Origin: Trichostrongylus colubriformis
Taxonomy: Eukaryota; Nematoda; Chromadorea; Rhabditida; Trichostrongylidae
Reading direction: 5' to 3'
Assembly (NCBI GenBank): GCA_963978905.1
Contig: OZ022259.1
Coordinates: 29,799,994-29,863,993, forward strand
Length of the DNA: 64,000 nt
Shown here: one piece after another, positions 11,332-23,700 of the stretch
Layout: every line of letters starts with the position of its first letter
How positions within the stretch are numbered: the stretch's first letter is position 1
The notes under the pieces: model-generated
Seen by the model: the letters and a program-made list of their open reading frames with translations, nothing else
Told to the model about the DNA's origin: nothing
Databases searched by the model: none
Made by a program: the position numbers and the translations under genes

Positions 11332-11760
11332 AGGAATCGTCCACGGAAAATGAGTTTTGTGTTACCCATATATTTATGTTGTATTTGCCTGATGTTGGCC
11401 TCATGCAAAATTTCACGCGAAAAAATGTGAATCTGGCTGAGATACAGCACCACAAAGCGCGGTCCCAGTGGGCGGAGCCTCCGTGTAAAAGCCTCATACC
11501 GCATCCGCCGTGGTCGGAGACGCATTGTAGGAACAGAAGGTTACGTAAACAGTCCTACTTTCCGTTCCCAACGGCGGCGGAAGACGGGACGAGGCTTTCA
11601 CACGGAGGCCCCGCCCACTGGGACCGCACTTTGTGGTGCTATATCTCAGCTAAATTCACATTTTTTCGCGTGAAATTTTGCATGAGGCCAACATTAGGCA
11701 AATACAACATAAATACATGGGTAACACAAAAACTCATTTTCCGTGGACGATTCCTTTAAA
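11328..11760. mobile_element. Long-armed fold-back MITE with TTTAAAGGAATCGTCC ends
   Basis: The arms are nearly perfect inverted copies of about 200 bp. The outer ends read TTTAAAGGAATCGTCCACGG and CCGTGGACGATTCCTTTAAA. Diverged relatives lie at 14811-15233 and in part near 35895-36050. Both arms share TACAACATAAATA-type segments. No coding capacity. Confidence 0.85.
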
Positions 11761-12072
11761 TTTTCAAATTCAGGCCGCATATTTGGCTCCGATCCGCATC
11801 CTGTTACTATCGGCACATTCCCCGATCGTGATTGTGCTGAATTCCGACACTACAGTATAGCTGCTGACCGACTTCATGGACGTTACTTCATGGCGGTTAT
11901 TATAAAACCTGGGTAATCATCGTTTCATGGATGACTCTCTAAGATCAGACTGCTCCACTTATGTACATTATTGAAAAATTATTAGTAATAATAATCACAT
12001 TCAATTTTAGAGGTGAGCCTGCGAGTAGAATCATGTAGGCAGTCTAACAGGCAAATCAATATCCCAATATAG

Positions 12073-15000
12073 TAGTAGCTACGGAAATCCTGCTCGTTCT
12101 AGAAGCAGCGGTACCGTCACCGTATACCGTCCAACGGAGAAGCAGAGGCGGCGAGACTATGATGGAAAATTTGATCCAGGATCCCTAATGGCCTTCGCGT
12201 CGACGGCCTCATTTCCTAGTGTGGTAAGTGATTTAGCAGTGAAACAGCTACAAAAATTTGTCGAATGATCCCGGAAATTAGTCTGACGACAGTCTTGAAT
12301 GAGGTTCTCACATTACGAAGGAAAAGGTGTTGAGACCACAAGGTGGCTCATTTTCACGCCTAGCCTGGGAACAAACCTCGCCCTTGGCTGTTTCAGCGAT
12401 ACTACGTGTAACCTGACGAGGAGGGCGATAGTCACATGGATGTGTACCCCTATGTCAAAACTTCGCGTTGCGGCGTGCTCTGCGAGACCCTTGCAGACGG
12501 GTTGGCTGCCCTCTGTGGGAATCGCGTGTAAGTGTGTGAGAAGGGCGGTGACCGTACAGTCCATTTCGGAGCGCCGGGCAGGGCGTGGCTTACCGATTAG
12601 GTGAGTGGAGAGTGAGAGTACGTGACAAGAGTGAGAGTGTGTGACACACGTCCATCCGAGTCCGTAGGCGACGCCTTACCAAGCGCTCCGCAATGGACTG
12701 TATCTACGCCTATTCTCTTCAATTTACCGCTATGTTGAGCTCGTTTCCGAATAAGTATCAACCCAACTGGATTCAGTTGAATTTAGGTATTTTTAGAATT
12801 TTCGGTTCACCTACGCTTGATAATAGCGTTTTGCCTGCGTTCATTCCATTCTCTGTGCTCTGCACCCTGCATATATGACTAGTTTTTGCTCGCCCGCACT
12901 TTATTTGCTCTACGTCGTATAATAGTGTAAATTATATATGTATTGTATTAAACTGCGACGCACTGCCCTTCGAGTGTTCCCACAGATCGGTTTAGAGGAA
13001 AGAAGTCTGGCGGTTAGTGAATTGGTTCCACCGTAATGCGAAAGTCCGTTATTGCGCAAGTAGATGGTTCCACTCACTTCGGAGCTTCTTCTTGTGCTGA
13101 GGCAAAAGCTTATCTACTTTCCTAATATCTTCGTGGATATGCAAGTAAGGATGATGCACAGCACAGGAAATAAAATGAATGTATGCTAAACCCTATCAGC
13201 TGAAAACATTCAAACTAAACTGAACTCAATTATATTCTGTCAATTAGAATGAATACTACAAACAAGCTCAGTATAGGGTCGGAATGAATTAAAGTAGGTG
13301 TAGATGCGGTCGCCGCCCTTCTTACGCAATTGCACGCCATTGCCACAGAGTGCTGTCAACTTGCACGCAAACGTTGTTCGCCGCACGTAACGACGCGAAA
13401 TCCTGACATAATGGTACATACCGCAATCAGTGTAGACCCAGCAAAACGAAGTATCTGCTAAGATGTGGTAAAGAAAAACAGGCGCGTATTTTAATCCAGC
13501 CTCAATATTCTTGGTCTTTTATTTAGCGCCACGTTTCCAACTGCTGTTCAGAAATCGCGATACTGGTAACCCTTGGTAAAGCAAGTGTATCGTTTCTAAC
13601 AATAAGAATGGTCTTAGAAAAACTTCGGAAGCGACGAATTTTTCGTGAAAAAGTGAAGATAGAGCTAATATCTGATGACTAATTAAGAAGTCGTTCTATA
13701 TGTTCTTCGGACTGTTTCAGATTGACATTTCACGAGGATTTACGACAAATCTTCTCTTCCGACAGCCCCGCAAGGTGGCCATTCTAGTGGCTTCACCTTC
13801 TTTTGATAACTCCTCCTATATAAGCTTGGCCACCAGAGTAGATGCAAGGAAAGCCATCGTTTTCACTTACATGAACAGGTACTTTTTGTTGACAAATAAG
13901 TAGAATTACACTTTGATTCGCAGTGATGAACTGCATGCGACTGTTGTATTCCGGCTTACCGCTTAGAAAACAATAAACACAAACAAACAATTTCTGACTG
14001 ACTGAGCTAACACCTTTGTCACGGGCACATCACGCTTTTTGAACTATTCGCACAGTCACCCCTACCTCGCAAGCCACGCCTCTTGTTCGAGACAAACCAG
14101 CATTCCTCTCAATTAAGCTGAATGGCACCATCTGCGATGCTCCTGCAAATCGCCCTTGTCACCAAAATCAGTGATGAAACCAAGAAAATATCTCTAGAAG
14201 ATCTAAGTTTCCCTCACCTTCGCGGTTCATGAGGTTCGGCGATTTTTTATCCTGTATAATACGATACACTGCGAGGAAGGGAGCACGTGCCATCAGAAAT
14301 TCAATGTTGGCTTATCACGAATTTATTCGAAACATCCTTCCATGAAAAAAAACCCGAAAAACCCAGGTGGTTTTTGACAGTTCATTTCACTCTAGACAAC
14401 TTCACTTTTCTCACCATCACCCACTAACCATGATCTTACCAAATTACAGTGATCTTGAGGTGAGTGACGAAGTCATGAAGCAGTTTAAACTCGAAACTGA
14501 CAAAGTTCCTCAATTACTATTGCTGGACAAGGTGAGCAATACTCTATCGTGAACTTACCCTGATCTTTACATCTCAATTACATGCGCTCTTAAACTCTGT
14601 TCCTTCTAGTTACACTTATACAAATTTTCACTGGATCCATCCACAACTTCAGATCAGCTCTGGGAGTGGATACAAACAAGGGAGGAAACGGTAGCTGGTA
14701 AGAACTGCTTTATGAGAATAAGCTTTATTATTTTTCAAAAATTCGAGGTAGTAAAAAACCATGAGGTAACTGAATGCAGATGTGCACAGATGACACAAAT
14801 AGGCTTTCAATTATTTGAGGGGATTGTGCACGGAAAAATGATTTTCTTCTGTTTCCACATATTCATCTTAAATATGCATAGTAACAGTTGCATGCAAACT
14901 TTCACAGGAAAGAGTGAGAAACTCGGCCAATACGCAGCTTCCCAAATGGGCGGAGTCTCAGAGTAAATGCCCGCCCCGTTGCCCGCCGCGGTCGGAGACG

Positions 15001-15410
15001 CATAGCGGCAACATGTACGGTATGAAAGCAGTTCCACTCTTGGTCTTCGAACGCGGCACTACAGAGTGGGTATTTACTTTGACGCTCCGCCTTCTTGGCC
15101 GCCACTTTGAGGAGCTGCGTCTAGCCGATTCCTCATTTTTCATGTGGAGTTCTGCATGCGGTCCTTAATATCATATAGACATAAATATACGGAAAGCAGA
15201 AAAACTCATTTTTTTCGTGCACAATTCCTTTAATTGTGGTAAATATAAATCATAATTGCAGAAAAGCTTTCGATACGGGATCCACATCCATTGCGCCTCC
15301 TGCAAAAGGCACTTGTCGACAGCGTGTTTGGAGTGCAGAACACTATGATTTTACCCGATGAAACACTTTATCAGGAGATAGTTGTGGGTCTTCTTCCACA
15401 AAATCAATAG
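12073..15410 (+). CDS. Thioredoxin-fold (PDI-like) protein, C-terminal five exons
   Basis: Five exons join in phase: 12073-12223, 13721-13878, 14450-14531, 14610-14697 and 15262-15410 (stop TAG). Donors are GTAAGT, GTACTT, GTGAGC and GTAAGA; acceptors are mostly pyrimidine-CAG or CTAG. The ~176-residue product has stretches such as GTVTVYRP followed by DYDGKFDPGSL. It then has KVAILVASP and VPQLLLLDK, a pattern resembling the redox-inactive b/b' thioredoxin-fold domains of protein disulfide isomerases. No CxxC pair is visible in this part. The 5' exons were not found; the intervening DNA is full of MITEs. The fourth intron contains the fold-back MITE at 14811-15233. The gene model is well supported by phase; the family assignment is only a fold-level resemblance. 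Confidence 0.6.
12556..12702. repeat. Inverted repeat related to that at 6069-6186
   Basis: ACAGTCCATTTCGGAGCGC on the left pairs with GCGCTCCGCAATGGACTGT on the right, with GGGCGTGGC/GCGACGCC further in. It lies in the first intron of the thioredoxin-fold gene. Confidence 0.6.
14811..15233. mobile_element. Diverged fold-back MITE in an intron
   Basis: The left end TTTGAGGGGATTGTGCACGG is inverse to the right end CGTGCACAATTCCTTTAA. It also shares the CATGCA and GGTATTTACT/AGTAAATGCCC segments between arms. It belongs with the TTTAAAGGAATCGTCC family at 11328-11760. Confidence 0.6.
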
Positions 15411-17714
15411 TATCTTTCTGACTTTATTTGAAGGCTCACCTCACGGTAAATTGTGGGAGTTATCGCTCGTATTACAGGAAGTAGAGTGGTAGATCCCGAA
15501 ATATGGCGGCTGTTTCCAGAGATCAGTTGAGCTAGGGCTCAGCACTGCGCTCATCACAGTGTGGAATTATGCGATATGGACACCTTTGACATCGTTTGCC
15601 ACATCGGCTATATCCACTTTGCAAAATATTACCATGCGATTCGCGCAGTACTGCGCCATGGCTCAACTGGTTACAGTATGAACGGTCACTCGTGGAATCA
15701 TAAATTTCAACTGCACATGACCTAGAAAATCATAGCGCTTGATAACAGATGATAATGAATGATAATCTCTAGTCGAGAAGATCTCGTGGAATCAATATTA
15801 TTGTTCACATTCAGTGGGCAATTTTGCGACATAAATTGTTACCTTTATTAAAGAATGTGTTTTCGCTTCAAGTAGTAGGAGACGATCATATGATAGAACC
15901 TTACCAAGCATCAACTATCCATGTAATCACTGTAATGCAAAATCAGTTTCTATTTTTAGACACATGTCGACACACCACTTCATCCACCTGTGGGTGGTGC
16001 GAGCGGAGGATGCCCATTTATGATGGGAGGAGGAGGAAGAGGAGGAGCGATACACGAAGAGTTATGATAGCGATTAGTAGATGCTCACGAGTGTATGCCT
16101 TATTAAACGTGTATAAAAACGCCAAATGAAAATTAAAAATAAACTTGGTTAAATAGTTAGGTAATTCTGAGGAAAGTAACACGGTAAGGAGAATCATAGA
16201 GAAAGGATGCATTGCGAAAGACTGCATTTTAGTTTGTTCTCTACCATAGCTGCTTAACGAAACTGTATCAAATGCTAGAAAAACTTTGTCTCCAGTACCG
16301 CATTTTCACGCTTGGATCATCATGAACAACTGCATGCAAAAGTCCTTGACGACCGTAAGCACTAGGCTGACGGAAGTCAAATGCTTTGTATTACGTGGAC
16401 TCAGCAATTCGGTGCTAGGGTCAGAACGTGGGTTTCCATCGCGACAGACTTTCTGAAAGCACATGAATGCAGGTGACCACCGATGGTGCAATGGGAGTAA
16501 CCGGTAGCCCTCTCTCCTCCTCTAGTTCAAGGGTGAATGAATCGGGTTGCAGCTCGAGCTCGCAGCACAGCGTCCCTTCATCGAAGTGGGTCCGGGGCCC
16601 TAGTGATCGTTCTTCATCTTCAGAGAGACTAAACCAACGGCGGATGGTGCAATCGGTAGTCACTCGGATATCATATCCCTGGTCGCCGTGTCCCGCGAAG
16701 TGGCGAGTTGGAGCTCGTAAAGGTAGATGGTTCGAAATTGACACTGATTCATTTTGAACCAATCTGGTTTTGCGCACTCATGCGCTATCTTATATCCATA
16801 GGCTGAAGCTTTGATAATCTCCATACCCACGCTCGAAATTTTCAAAAGCAAGGTTGGAAAACATAAAAAATGCTTGAAGTGGAACAGAACTCATGAACCA
16901 ACGTAATAGATGTTGCATAGATGCATTCTCTTTGTTTTTATAGCGCGTCTGACAGTACTATCAGTAACACCTAGAGGCTTTCTTCCCTTTTGCAAGATTT
17001 ATTTTCCTATTACATCCCCTTACCAACAAAATGCCTGTTTCTCGAGCGTTACCAGCTGTATCACTTCGTACTTTTCTATTCAAAGCTCTAAATAAGAGCT
17101 GTTGAGGCCTAACTGAGGCAGAGTGTTATAATAGAACGCCATGCCCCCTTTCAGTGAACCAGCTCCGCTGTTGCCATTGTTTCAAAGTTGGAGAATAAAC
17201 TTTTGATGATGAGATGACGTTTAGACTATCCTGATGAGATGCCGTTTAGACTATCCATCTCGTGGCATGTAGGAGACCGGTGCACTGGGTGATGCGTGTG
17301 GGAGCTACAATCAGTGCCATTTTCCTAACGTGGCGGTATGAATTGAGCAAATCTGTCATTTGCATGGGGAACTTTTTGCCAAGACACTCCAACATGGCAA
17401 TGCCTGACTGCGTTGCACTTTCATTTTCCCCTCGGCTCCCTTTATAGGCCTAAACATCACTACATCCGACCAATTATTTCTAGCAGCGATAGTGAATATA
17501 TTTGATCTGCGTCTCTATGGAATAGAATAACTTGCTTTGGAAAAATGTGACGAAAATCAGCCTTAATTCTTAAATAGAGCACCAGCATGTGCCAAGGACG
17601 GATGATGAGAGATGATAACATGCTCCATCAAGAAACCTCGCTACAATGGCAAAATAGCGACGCAACTGCAGAAGAAATGTTCCGCTTTGTGGTTTCAGCA
17701 AATTTTTTTGTTTA
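15411..17714. other. Spacer downstream of the thioredoxin-fold gene, no gene supported
   Basis: A short fragment at about 15425-15490 resembles the left end of the 7978-8926 MITE. A ~290-bp block at 16467-16757 is open on both strands (see rejected items). Nothing else can be named. Confidence 0.4.
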
Positions 17715-18130
17715 AATTTTAAAGGGGAGGAGGCAATTTTGACACACGGTATGGAATTACGGTGGCTCGAAGGTGCCGCATGCACACACGACACCTTGCC
17801 AAAACGTCGAAAGTGAGTTTTTTTAGGTTTTGATTGTAAACACACTTTTTTCTCACGCTTTCGCTTATACTTCATTTGATTGTTTTAATTATTTGTTGCT
17901 CTGTGTTGTTTCACTTATTTCACACCATCACGAATGAATGAAATACGCCCTACGGGACAACAAATGACATCTCCACAGCGGACAACTCGGAAAGCCAGTG
18001 TGTTGTAGCGAATGTGATGCGAATACACACCACAGCGTTTTTCCACCGATTTTCGCTCTTATCTTTACATGTTCGTTACGGAATGATCATTTCTTTGCAA
18101 CTTCCTCTTTCTTCGGACCCCTTCCGGTTC
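17715..18130. mobile_element. MITE of the TTTAAAG...CTTCCGGTTC family, interrupted
   Basis: This region aligns by eye with 36299-36730 and with the inverse of parts of 22330-22794. Shared segments include TTGTTTCACTTATTTC, ATGATCATTTCTTTG and CTTCCTCTTTCTTC. The right end (CCCTTCCGGTTC) breaks off at 18130, where another element with perfect 27-bp inverted ends begins. A matching terminal CCCTTCCGGTTCCTTTAA recurs at about 18889-18906, suggesting that insertion split this MITE. Confidence 0.6.
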
Positions 18131-18821
18131 AGGATGACGTTTGTGTTGAGCCTCCGAGATCGTTATTATATTTCAAACCTGACCTAACCTTACGAGCTTT
18201 AAAAACACATATATAAACACCACCGCAAAAATCCTAGCCTAAGGTGCCAATTTACAGCTCCACATCTTCAAAAGGCCAGCGAGTTTTACCATGTCTCTTA
18301 GGATCAGTTAACCCTTAGTTTGCTTTTGTAACTTGAAAGGTAGTATTCGACGTGTTGTATCACTGATATGTTTCGACTCCGCAGGCTCTGAAGAGGGCGA
18401 TTGTGCCTAAACGTTGGCCGAATAAATATAACGAGTTCGACGACATCCCTCTTCTCATACTCCTTATCGAATCTTATCAACCATTATCAATGCCGGTCAC
18501 CCACCATTAATGTTCCCGCCCATACCGCAAAACACCTATGAGTATCAGCGCTCTAGGATCAGCTCGAAAGGCGAAACAACTTTGGTGACATCCGACTTTT
18601 CAAGCTCCTTATCAGCGCGTATCAGCTGCTCTCACTTTCGGTCCACTACCGCCCTTACTGCCCCCTATATCATTTGCAAAATTCAGCGTCCCAGCTTTGC
18701 TGCGACGCGAGATATGAATTTCGTGACAGACAGACAGACGGACACACACACGCACAGACATACTAAGCGAATTATATAGAGTAGGATAACAGTATCGGAG
18801 GCTCAACACAAACGTCATCCT
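18131..18821. mobile_element. Element with perfect 27-bp inverted ends holding an orphan hammerhead-like motif and a tandem-unit/CA-rich tail
   Basis: Bases 18131-18157 (starting AGGATGACGTTTGTG) and 18795-18821 (ending CACAAACGTCATCCT) are perfect inverse copies. Between them lie a hammerhead-like motif (18384-18419) and copies of the ~145-bp unit seen at 51850-52620 and 55140-55640. A GACAGACAGACGGACACAC tail follows, and then AAGCGAATTATATAGAGTAGG. The tail closely matches the end of the 55-kb copy. No open frame is credible. Confidence 0.6.
18384..18419 (+). ncRNA. Degenerate orphan hammerhead-like motif
   Basis: CTGAAGA lies at 18388-18394, stem II is GGC/GCC, and stem I is GGCT (18384-18387) with GGCC (18416-18419). 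The sequence before CGTT is TAAA instead of GAAA, which breaks the conserved G12 and probably kills activity. The overall layout, including a following CGAATAAA, matches the motif in the PLE at 57821-57858. Confidence 0.5.
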
Positions 18822-18906
18822 GGTCGTGTTTTTTTTTAATATGCCGAGATTAATGGAAAGTCGATCATGGAGTATATTGAAGCTGGTACCCTTCCGGTTC
18901 CTTTAA

Positions 18907-20776
18907 GCAAATCTATTAAATGGCATTTGGTTGTTCTTCCTTATGTGTAGTTCTCCGTATGAGCAGCACTCGGTAACTGTTTTAATTCTCGCTGAGCACG
19001 TAGAGCGCTTTCAGTTCTCATGTTGATAGAAAGGGTAGAATAGAGAAGTCTCGGTCACCTGCATAAATACACGCTCATAGTTGTAGAACTGGTAGTAGAA
19101 GCTGTTTGGCATCCGGTTTCAAACAGGCGCCACCTGCACCACACTGGGGGTGAATTAAAGTGGAGGCAGAGAGGGACGAAATTTTTCATAGACTCGAAGC
19201 TCCTTTCCCTCCTTAAGAGGTGGGCTAAAGCAGAGAAGCCAGATGCTCTTTCATACAGGAGGAGGCATATGAGTTTCAACGCAACCCTAAGGAGGGGAAC
19301 GAGCTTCGTCGTCGGTGAAAACTTGCGTCCCTCCCCCTCCCCCCCTCTTTCTCCACTTCCTCTTTAGTTGACCCCAAGTGGTATGTGTGTTCGTGACGAT
19401 TACACTAAAATACCTTTCTAGTAGTTCTCGACATTACTCCAGGTTGGCGCTAAAGCGAAAAGCGGTATTGTATTCATCATCAGTTGCTCAGTAACCCGCA
19501 ACTTCAGCAGAAAGCTTAAATTTGCGCCGTACTCGCGCTCTGCAGTGTTCCTAGGGCCGAATGATGCTGACAACTTGGTCAATTCCCTCCTTCGTTCGAT
19601 ATACATACAACTAAGGGTTTTGCAATGCTTCACCGATTCCGCAACCATGAATTATTACAGTATCGCAATATCCGGAATCAGCAACTAGCCCATCAAAGAA
19701 TGGCACAAAATCCCACTCGTCATTTCCTTGAACACAAAGTCGCTTTATTGGATTTGATAAATTAATTAAATTGGCAATGATCTCTAAAAAACGTAGTTAT
19801 GATAGAAACAAGTAAAAGCGAGACTTTATAAAATGACATGAGGATAACAAATATTCAAACACCTCACGCATAGACCGAAGATCTCACGTAAAAGGGACTC
19901 GTAGCATACCGTAATCAACAGCTTTTGCGCCCAGTGAATACATCCTACGTCCCAGAGAAGTTTCATTAAACAAGGGTGTACGAGGGTTACTGTCGTCATT
20001 TTAAGATTATGTAAAACTGAACTCTTTGACAAACCTTAACGACTGAACAATACAATTAGCACAAACGATGAACGCAGGAATTGTAATACTAAAGATCGAG
20101 AGCATGAGTTTGTTTGCAATCACTAACGAAGAATAAAAATAAACACAATTACCCACTGGTGGCGACTCATAAATAGCTACGGTGATCTGCTAATGAACGA
20201 TTTGTAATTCTACTATTCTCTGTGTGATAATCGGAGAGTAACGACTCAAAAACTTTGTTATGTGGCCCAAGTGACCGTCTATAGCAACTACTTAATTATA
20301 AAAAGTTTATGATCAAAATTGTCTGCAGTAGAAAGGACTGGACAAGACCACGAACAAAACCGACGAGAAAGAACCTGTACCACAATATATAAACACCATG
20401 CAGTCACAAAAACGAGTGCCTATGACCGTAAAATAGATGGTGAAAGGTTTTTATTCAAACATCATGAAACGAAACGAGAGTGAGAGAGGAGTGATCTCAG
20501 AGCGCAGCAAATGTGTGAAGCATCAGATTCCTTGGCGGGAAGCGATCGGTTGCATATATCAGTCGATAAATAACTGAGTACAACCGACTGTGAACAAAGG
20601 CAGGAAGATACCGTACTTCGGCGTGAGGTAGTACAATCAGTTAGAGTCGGCGACTAATCGCATCGCAATCAGGAAAATGCTTAAAAGAGCAAGTATCGTG
20701 CTCTTTTGTAAATAACAAAGCGTAAAACTCAAAATTGCTTACGTGTTTCATTCAACGGATTCCTAACATGCTATGT
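18907..20776. other. Spacer beyond the 3' end of the BRE1 gene, with one MITE
   Basis: The only identifiable feature is the MITE at 19147-19375 (separate entry). The rest, including the sequence directly 3' of the BRE1 stop codon at 20777, shows no exon chain. Confidence 0.4.
19147..19375. mobile_element. Second copy of the GGGTCAA-type MITE family
   Basis: The ends GGGGTGAATTAAAGTGGAGG and CCACTTCCTCTTTAGTTGACCCC are imperfect inverse copies. The interior matches 3165-3387 (GGCTAAAGCAGA, then AACGAGCTTCG and TTGCGTCCCTCC). Confidence 0.6.
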
Positions 20777-23700
20777 TTACCCAATGTAGACCCTATGGAA
20801 GTCATTCGCGCCGAAGCCAGCGTTACACTTCGGACATTTTCGTTGCCTTGTGTCATACCTAGAGTTGTTCGATCTACTTACACAAACTTTATGAAAAGAT
20901 TTTAAAAATCTAGACATCAACAAAGCATCAACGCGATGTATAGTATGAGGGCCTTCAGACGAAAACTAACCTCGTTTTCAAGCACTTCATACAGAACACA
21001 TGGAAGCATTTGGTTAATATAGCATCCTTTCGGTTCACTTTGCAAGATGGACACGTGAGTACATCCTGCAATCAAGGTGACTACAATGAACAAACAATAA
21101 AATGACCTTGAAAAAATTGAACTCTGCCAAAAACCCCTAGGGAAAATCTTAATGTACGAGCTCACCTTGAGTTCCCGTATTTCTTCCATCAATACGGCAT
21201 CCGTGCTGCCTAACTTCTCACTCTTTTTTGCCCGCTCCAAACGCTTTCGGAGTGTAGAATTCTCTTCTTCTAACCTACGTTTCCGTTGGTCGATTACCTC
21301 TAGTTGCAGCGTCTTCGAAGCAACAACCTTAACTCTCACTCGTTTTCAGAAAAAGGAAAGATCATGGAAACTTAGCCTTGTGCTCACATACCTCTTGGAT
21401 ATCTCTCAGCTGTGCTCCAATTTTTTCACTGCGCGTTCCCAAATCGGCGGTATTTAAGGATTGCTCTGTGAGTTGCTTTCTCAGAGCTTCAATCATACGA
21501 TTTTGGCGTCTAAAACGATGCAGACTTGAATTAGCTGAGGCTGAAGTCGCACTCCAAACGCGCTCCCTCGAGTTTTGATTGCGAAATTGCTGCGTTGACC
21601 TGCCTTCGCCGTCTGCATCACCACTTTCAGTAATGCAAAGAGCGCGACAGCACCTTCTCAAAACTGGGAGGTAGCCTTGTTCCCTGCTTTTGACCAATTC
21701 ACCCATTTTTTTAACCTGATGAACCACGCTTTTCGCACCTCTTGTCGTATTCTACTATCGACATGAATAACCCCTTACGTTCAAAGGCAGTGATAGTGGT
21801 AATATGGGTGATAGGGAATCTCTGAAAGATGTCATTCACTTGACAACTAGGGGTCAAGAAAGCCTACCTACGGCGAAATCCTCTGCGAAAAAAAGAACGC
21901 CTCTGAGCTGTGGCAGAGGCGGCCTTTTTAGCTCAAGCCGCCTTGGCTCGGTTCGCCTCCTAAGGTCGACTTTACCAAGGAATGACTGGGGTAGAGTAAT
22001 GAACATGATGGCTGAATGATACTTAACCGTACTAAAGCGGTATCGATCGAAATGACATGGTGCTTGACTTGTAAGCTTTCGTGTTTAACATGTCCACCGG
22101 TCAGTATCAAAGACTGGAATAAACGAACCGAATTACCCCTACCACTGCCTTTGAGAATGAAAGATGCAGATGCTCGATTACGTTCATCATAGCGGGAAGA
22201 GGGGCCGCGATCAGTAACTGCAACGTACATCTTCTTTTGACAGCTTTTCTGCAGGGCAATGGACATCTCAGCAACCCACTGCCCGAAACTAATGTCAACT
22301 AATGTTGAGCACTACACAGCCAGCAAGCATTTAAAGGAACCGGAAGGGGGTCCGAAACAAGAGGAAGATGCAAAGAAATGAGCTTTTTGTAACGAACACT
22401 CAAGGTTAGAAGCGATAATAGGCGAAAAAACCCGGACTCAAAAGCGCGACGCTGCGGTGTGTATTCGCATCCCATTCGCATCAGCGCATCCATTCCGAGT
22501 TGTCCGCTGTAGGAGACGGGCCGTGGGCCAACGTTAGTTGTAGCACCTGACTCCCAGCGCAGTGGAGTGGCCATTCCTAACTACATTAGCATTCATATAA
22601 GTACATCTAGAAACAATATAAGAAAGAACAAAGTAAAAAGTAAAGGAAAAAACAAATTTATAACAGAAACACCTTCTTTTGGCACCATGCCAAGGCGTCA
22701 AATTGGCGAGTTTGCGCAATGGCGGCCACTAAACTCGTCCACACTACGTCTGTTCTACCGTAAGCCAAAATTACCCCCTTCTGGTGTCTTTAAACAGCGA
22801 CTGCGATGCATGTGTACCGTAGCTTGTGCAATTAAGGCGATTCCATATGCTGATAAGTACGGGTATATACGAACGTAACCTTAACCAATAACACTGAATA
22901 GTTATGGAATGAAAATGTAAGATATCAACTCCGTGCTTTACGGGACAAGGTAGTACCAAGAATGTGTTGATGCAGGTGAAAACTGGCTATATCAGAAGAC
23001 TTATCTGACAACAATTTTCGCCATATAAAGGAAATAAAATTATGAATAGAACACCTACACATTCTCCTTTGTCTTCACCCCTATCGTCTCGAGAGCTAGC
23101 CGCAACGCTTCATTTTGAGATTCCTTCTCACACTGCAACGCCGCAATTTGTCTGGTCAAGTTATTCACTTGCGATTCCAGATGAGCCTACAAGAAAAGTT
23201 ATTATCCTTATCAGTTTCCAAAGTATTTTCTTGAGCATAAGAGCGGAAGAAGTAAACTGAACTGTAATTATGAGCTAATTTATTTGAATCTTACCATTTC
23301 CTCTTTAATTTTCACTTGTAACTGAGTCGCGATTATTCGATCATTCATCATTTTGATATGACCCTCATCGTTTTCCTTTTGCAAAGAGATCAGCTTAGCA
23401 TTTTGTTCTTGCAGATCTTCAAGCGCCTGAATGAGAGAATAGGTGGCTGCCATAAAAATCGAGTCAACAGCAGTAATCTTACAGAGCCAGTATTGTCCAA
23501 GTCAAGCATTAAAGAAGCTTCCGTATCCTTCAGCATTGCCACCTCGCGCTTCAGCCGCTCAATTTCACTGTCTTTCTGAGCAAATAGACGATTCGCATCC
23601 ATCTAAAAAATGCGCATCAGGGACATAGGAATACAGGACGTATATCTCGGGAAACACTGTACTTAAAAGTCTGAAAGCCTAACATCATACACTGGAAGAG

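Noticed and set aside
16421..16777. Overlapping open frames of ~100 codons on both strands
   Set aside because: The content looks somewhat protein-like on the minus strand, but it has no convincing splice partners. Both strands are open, and no domain is recognisable.
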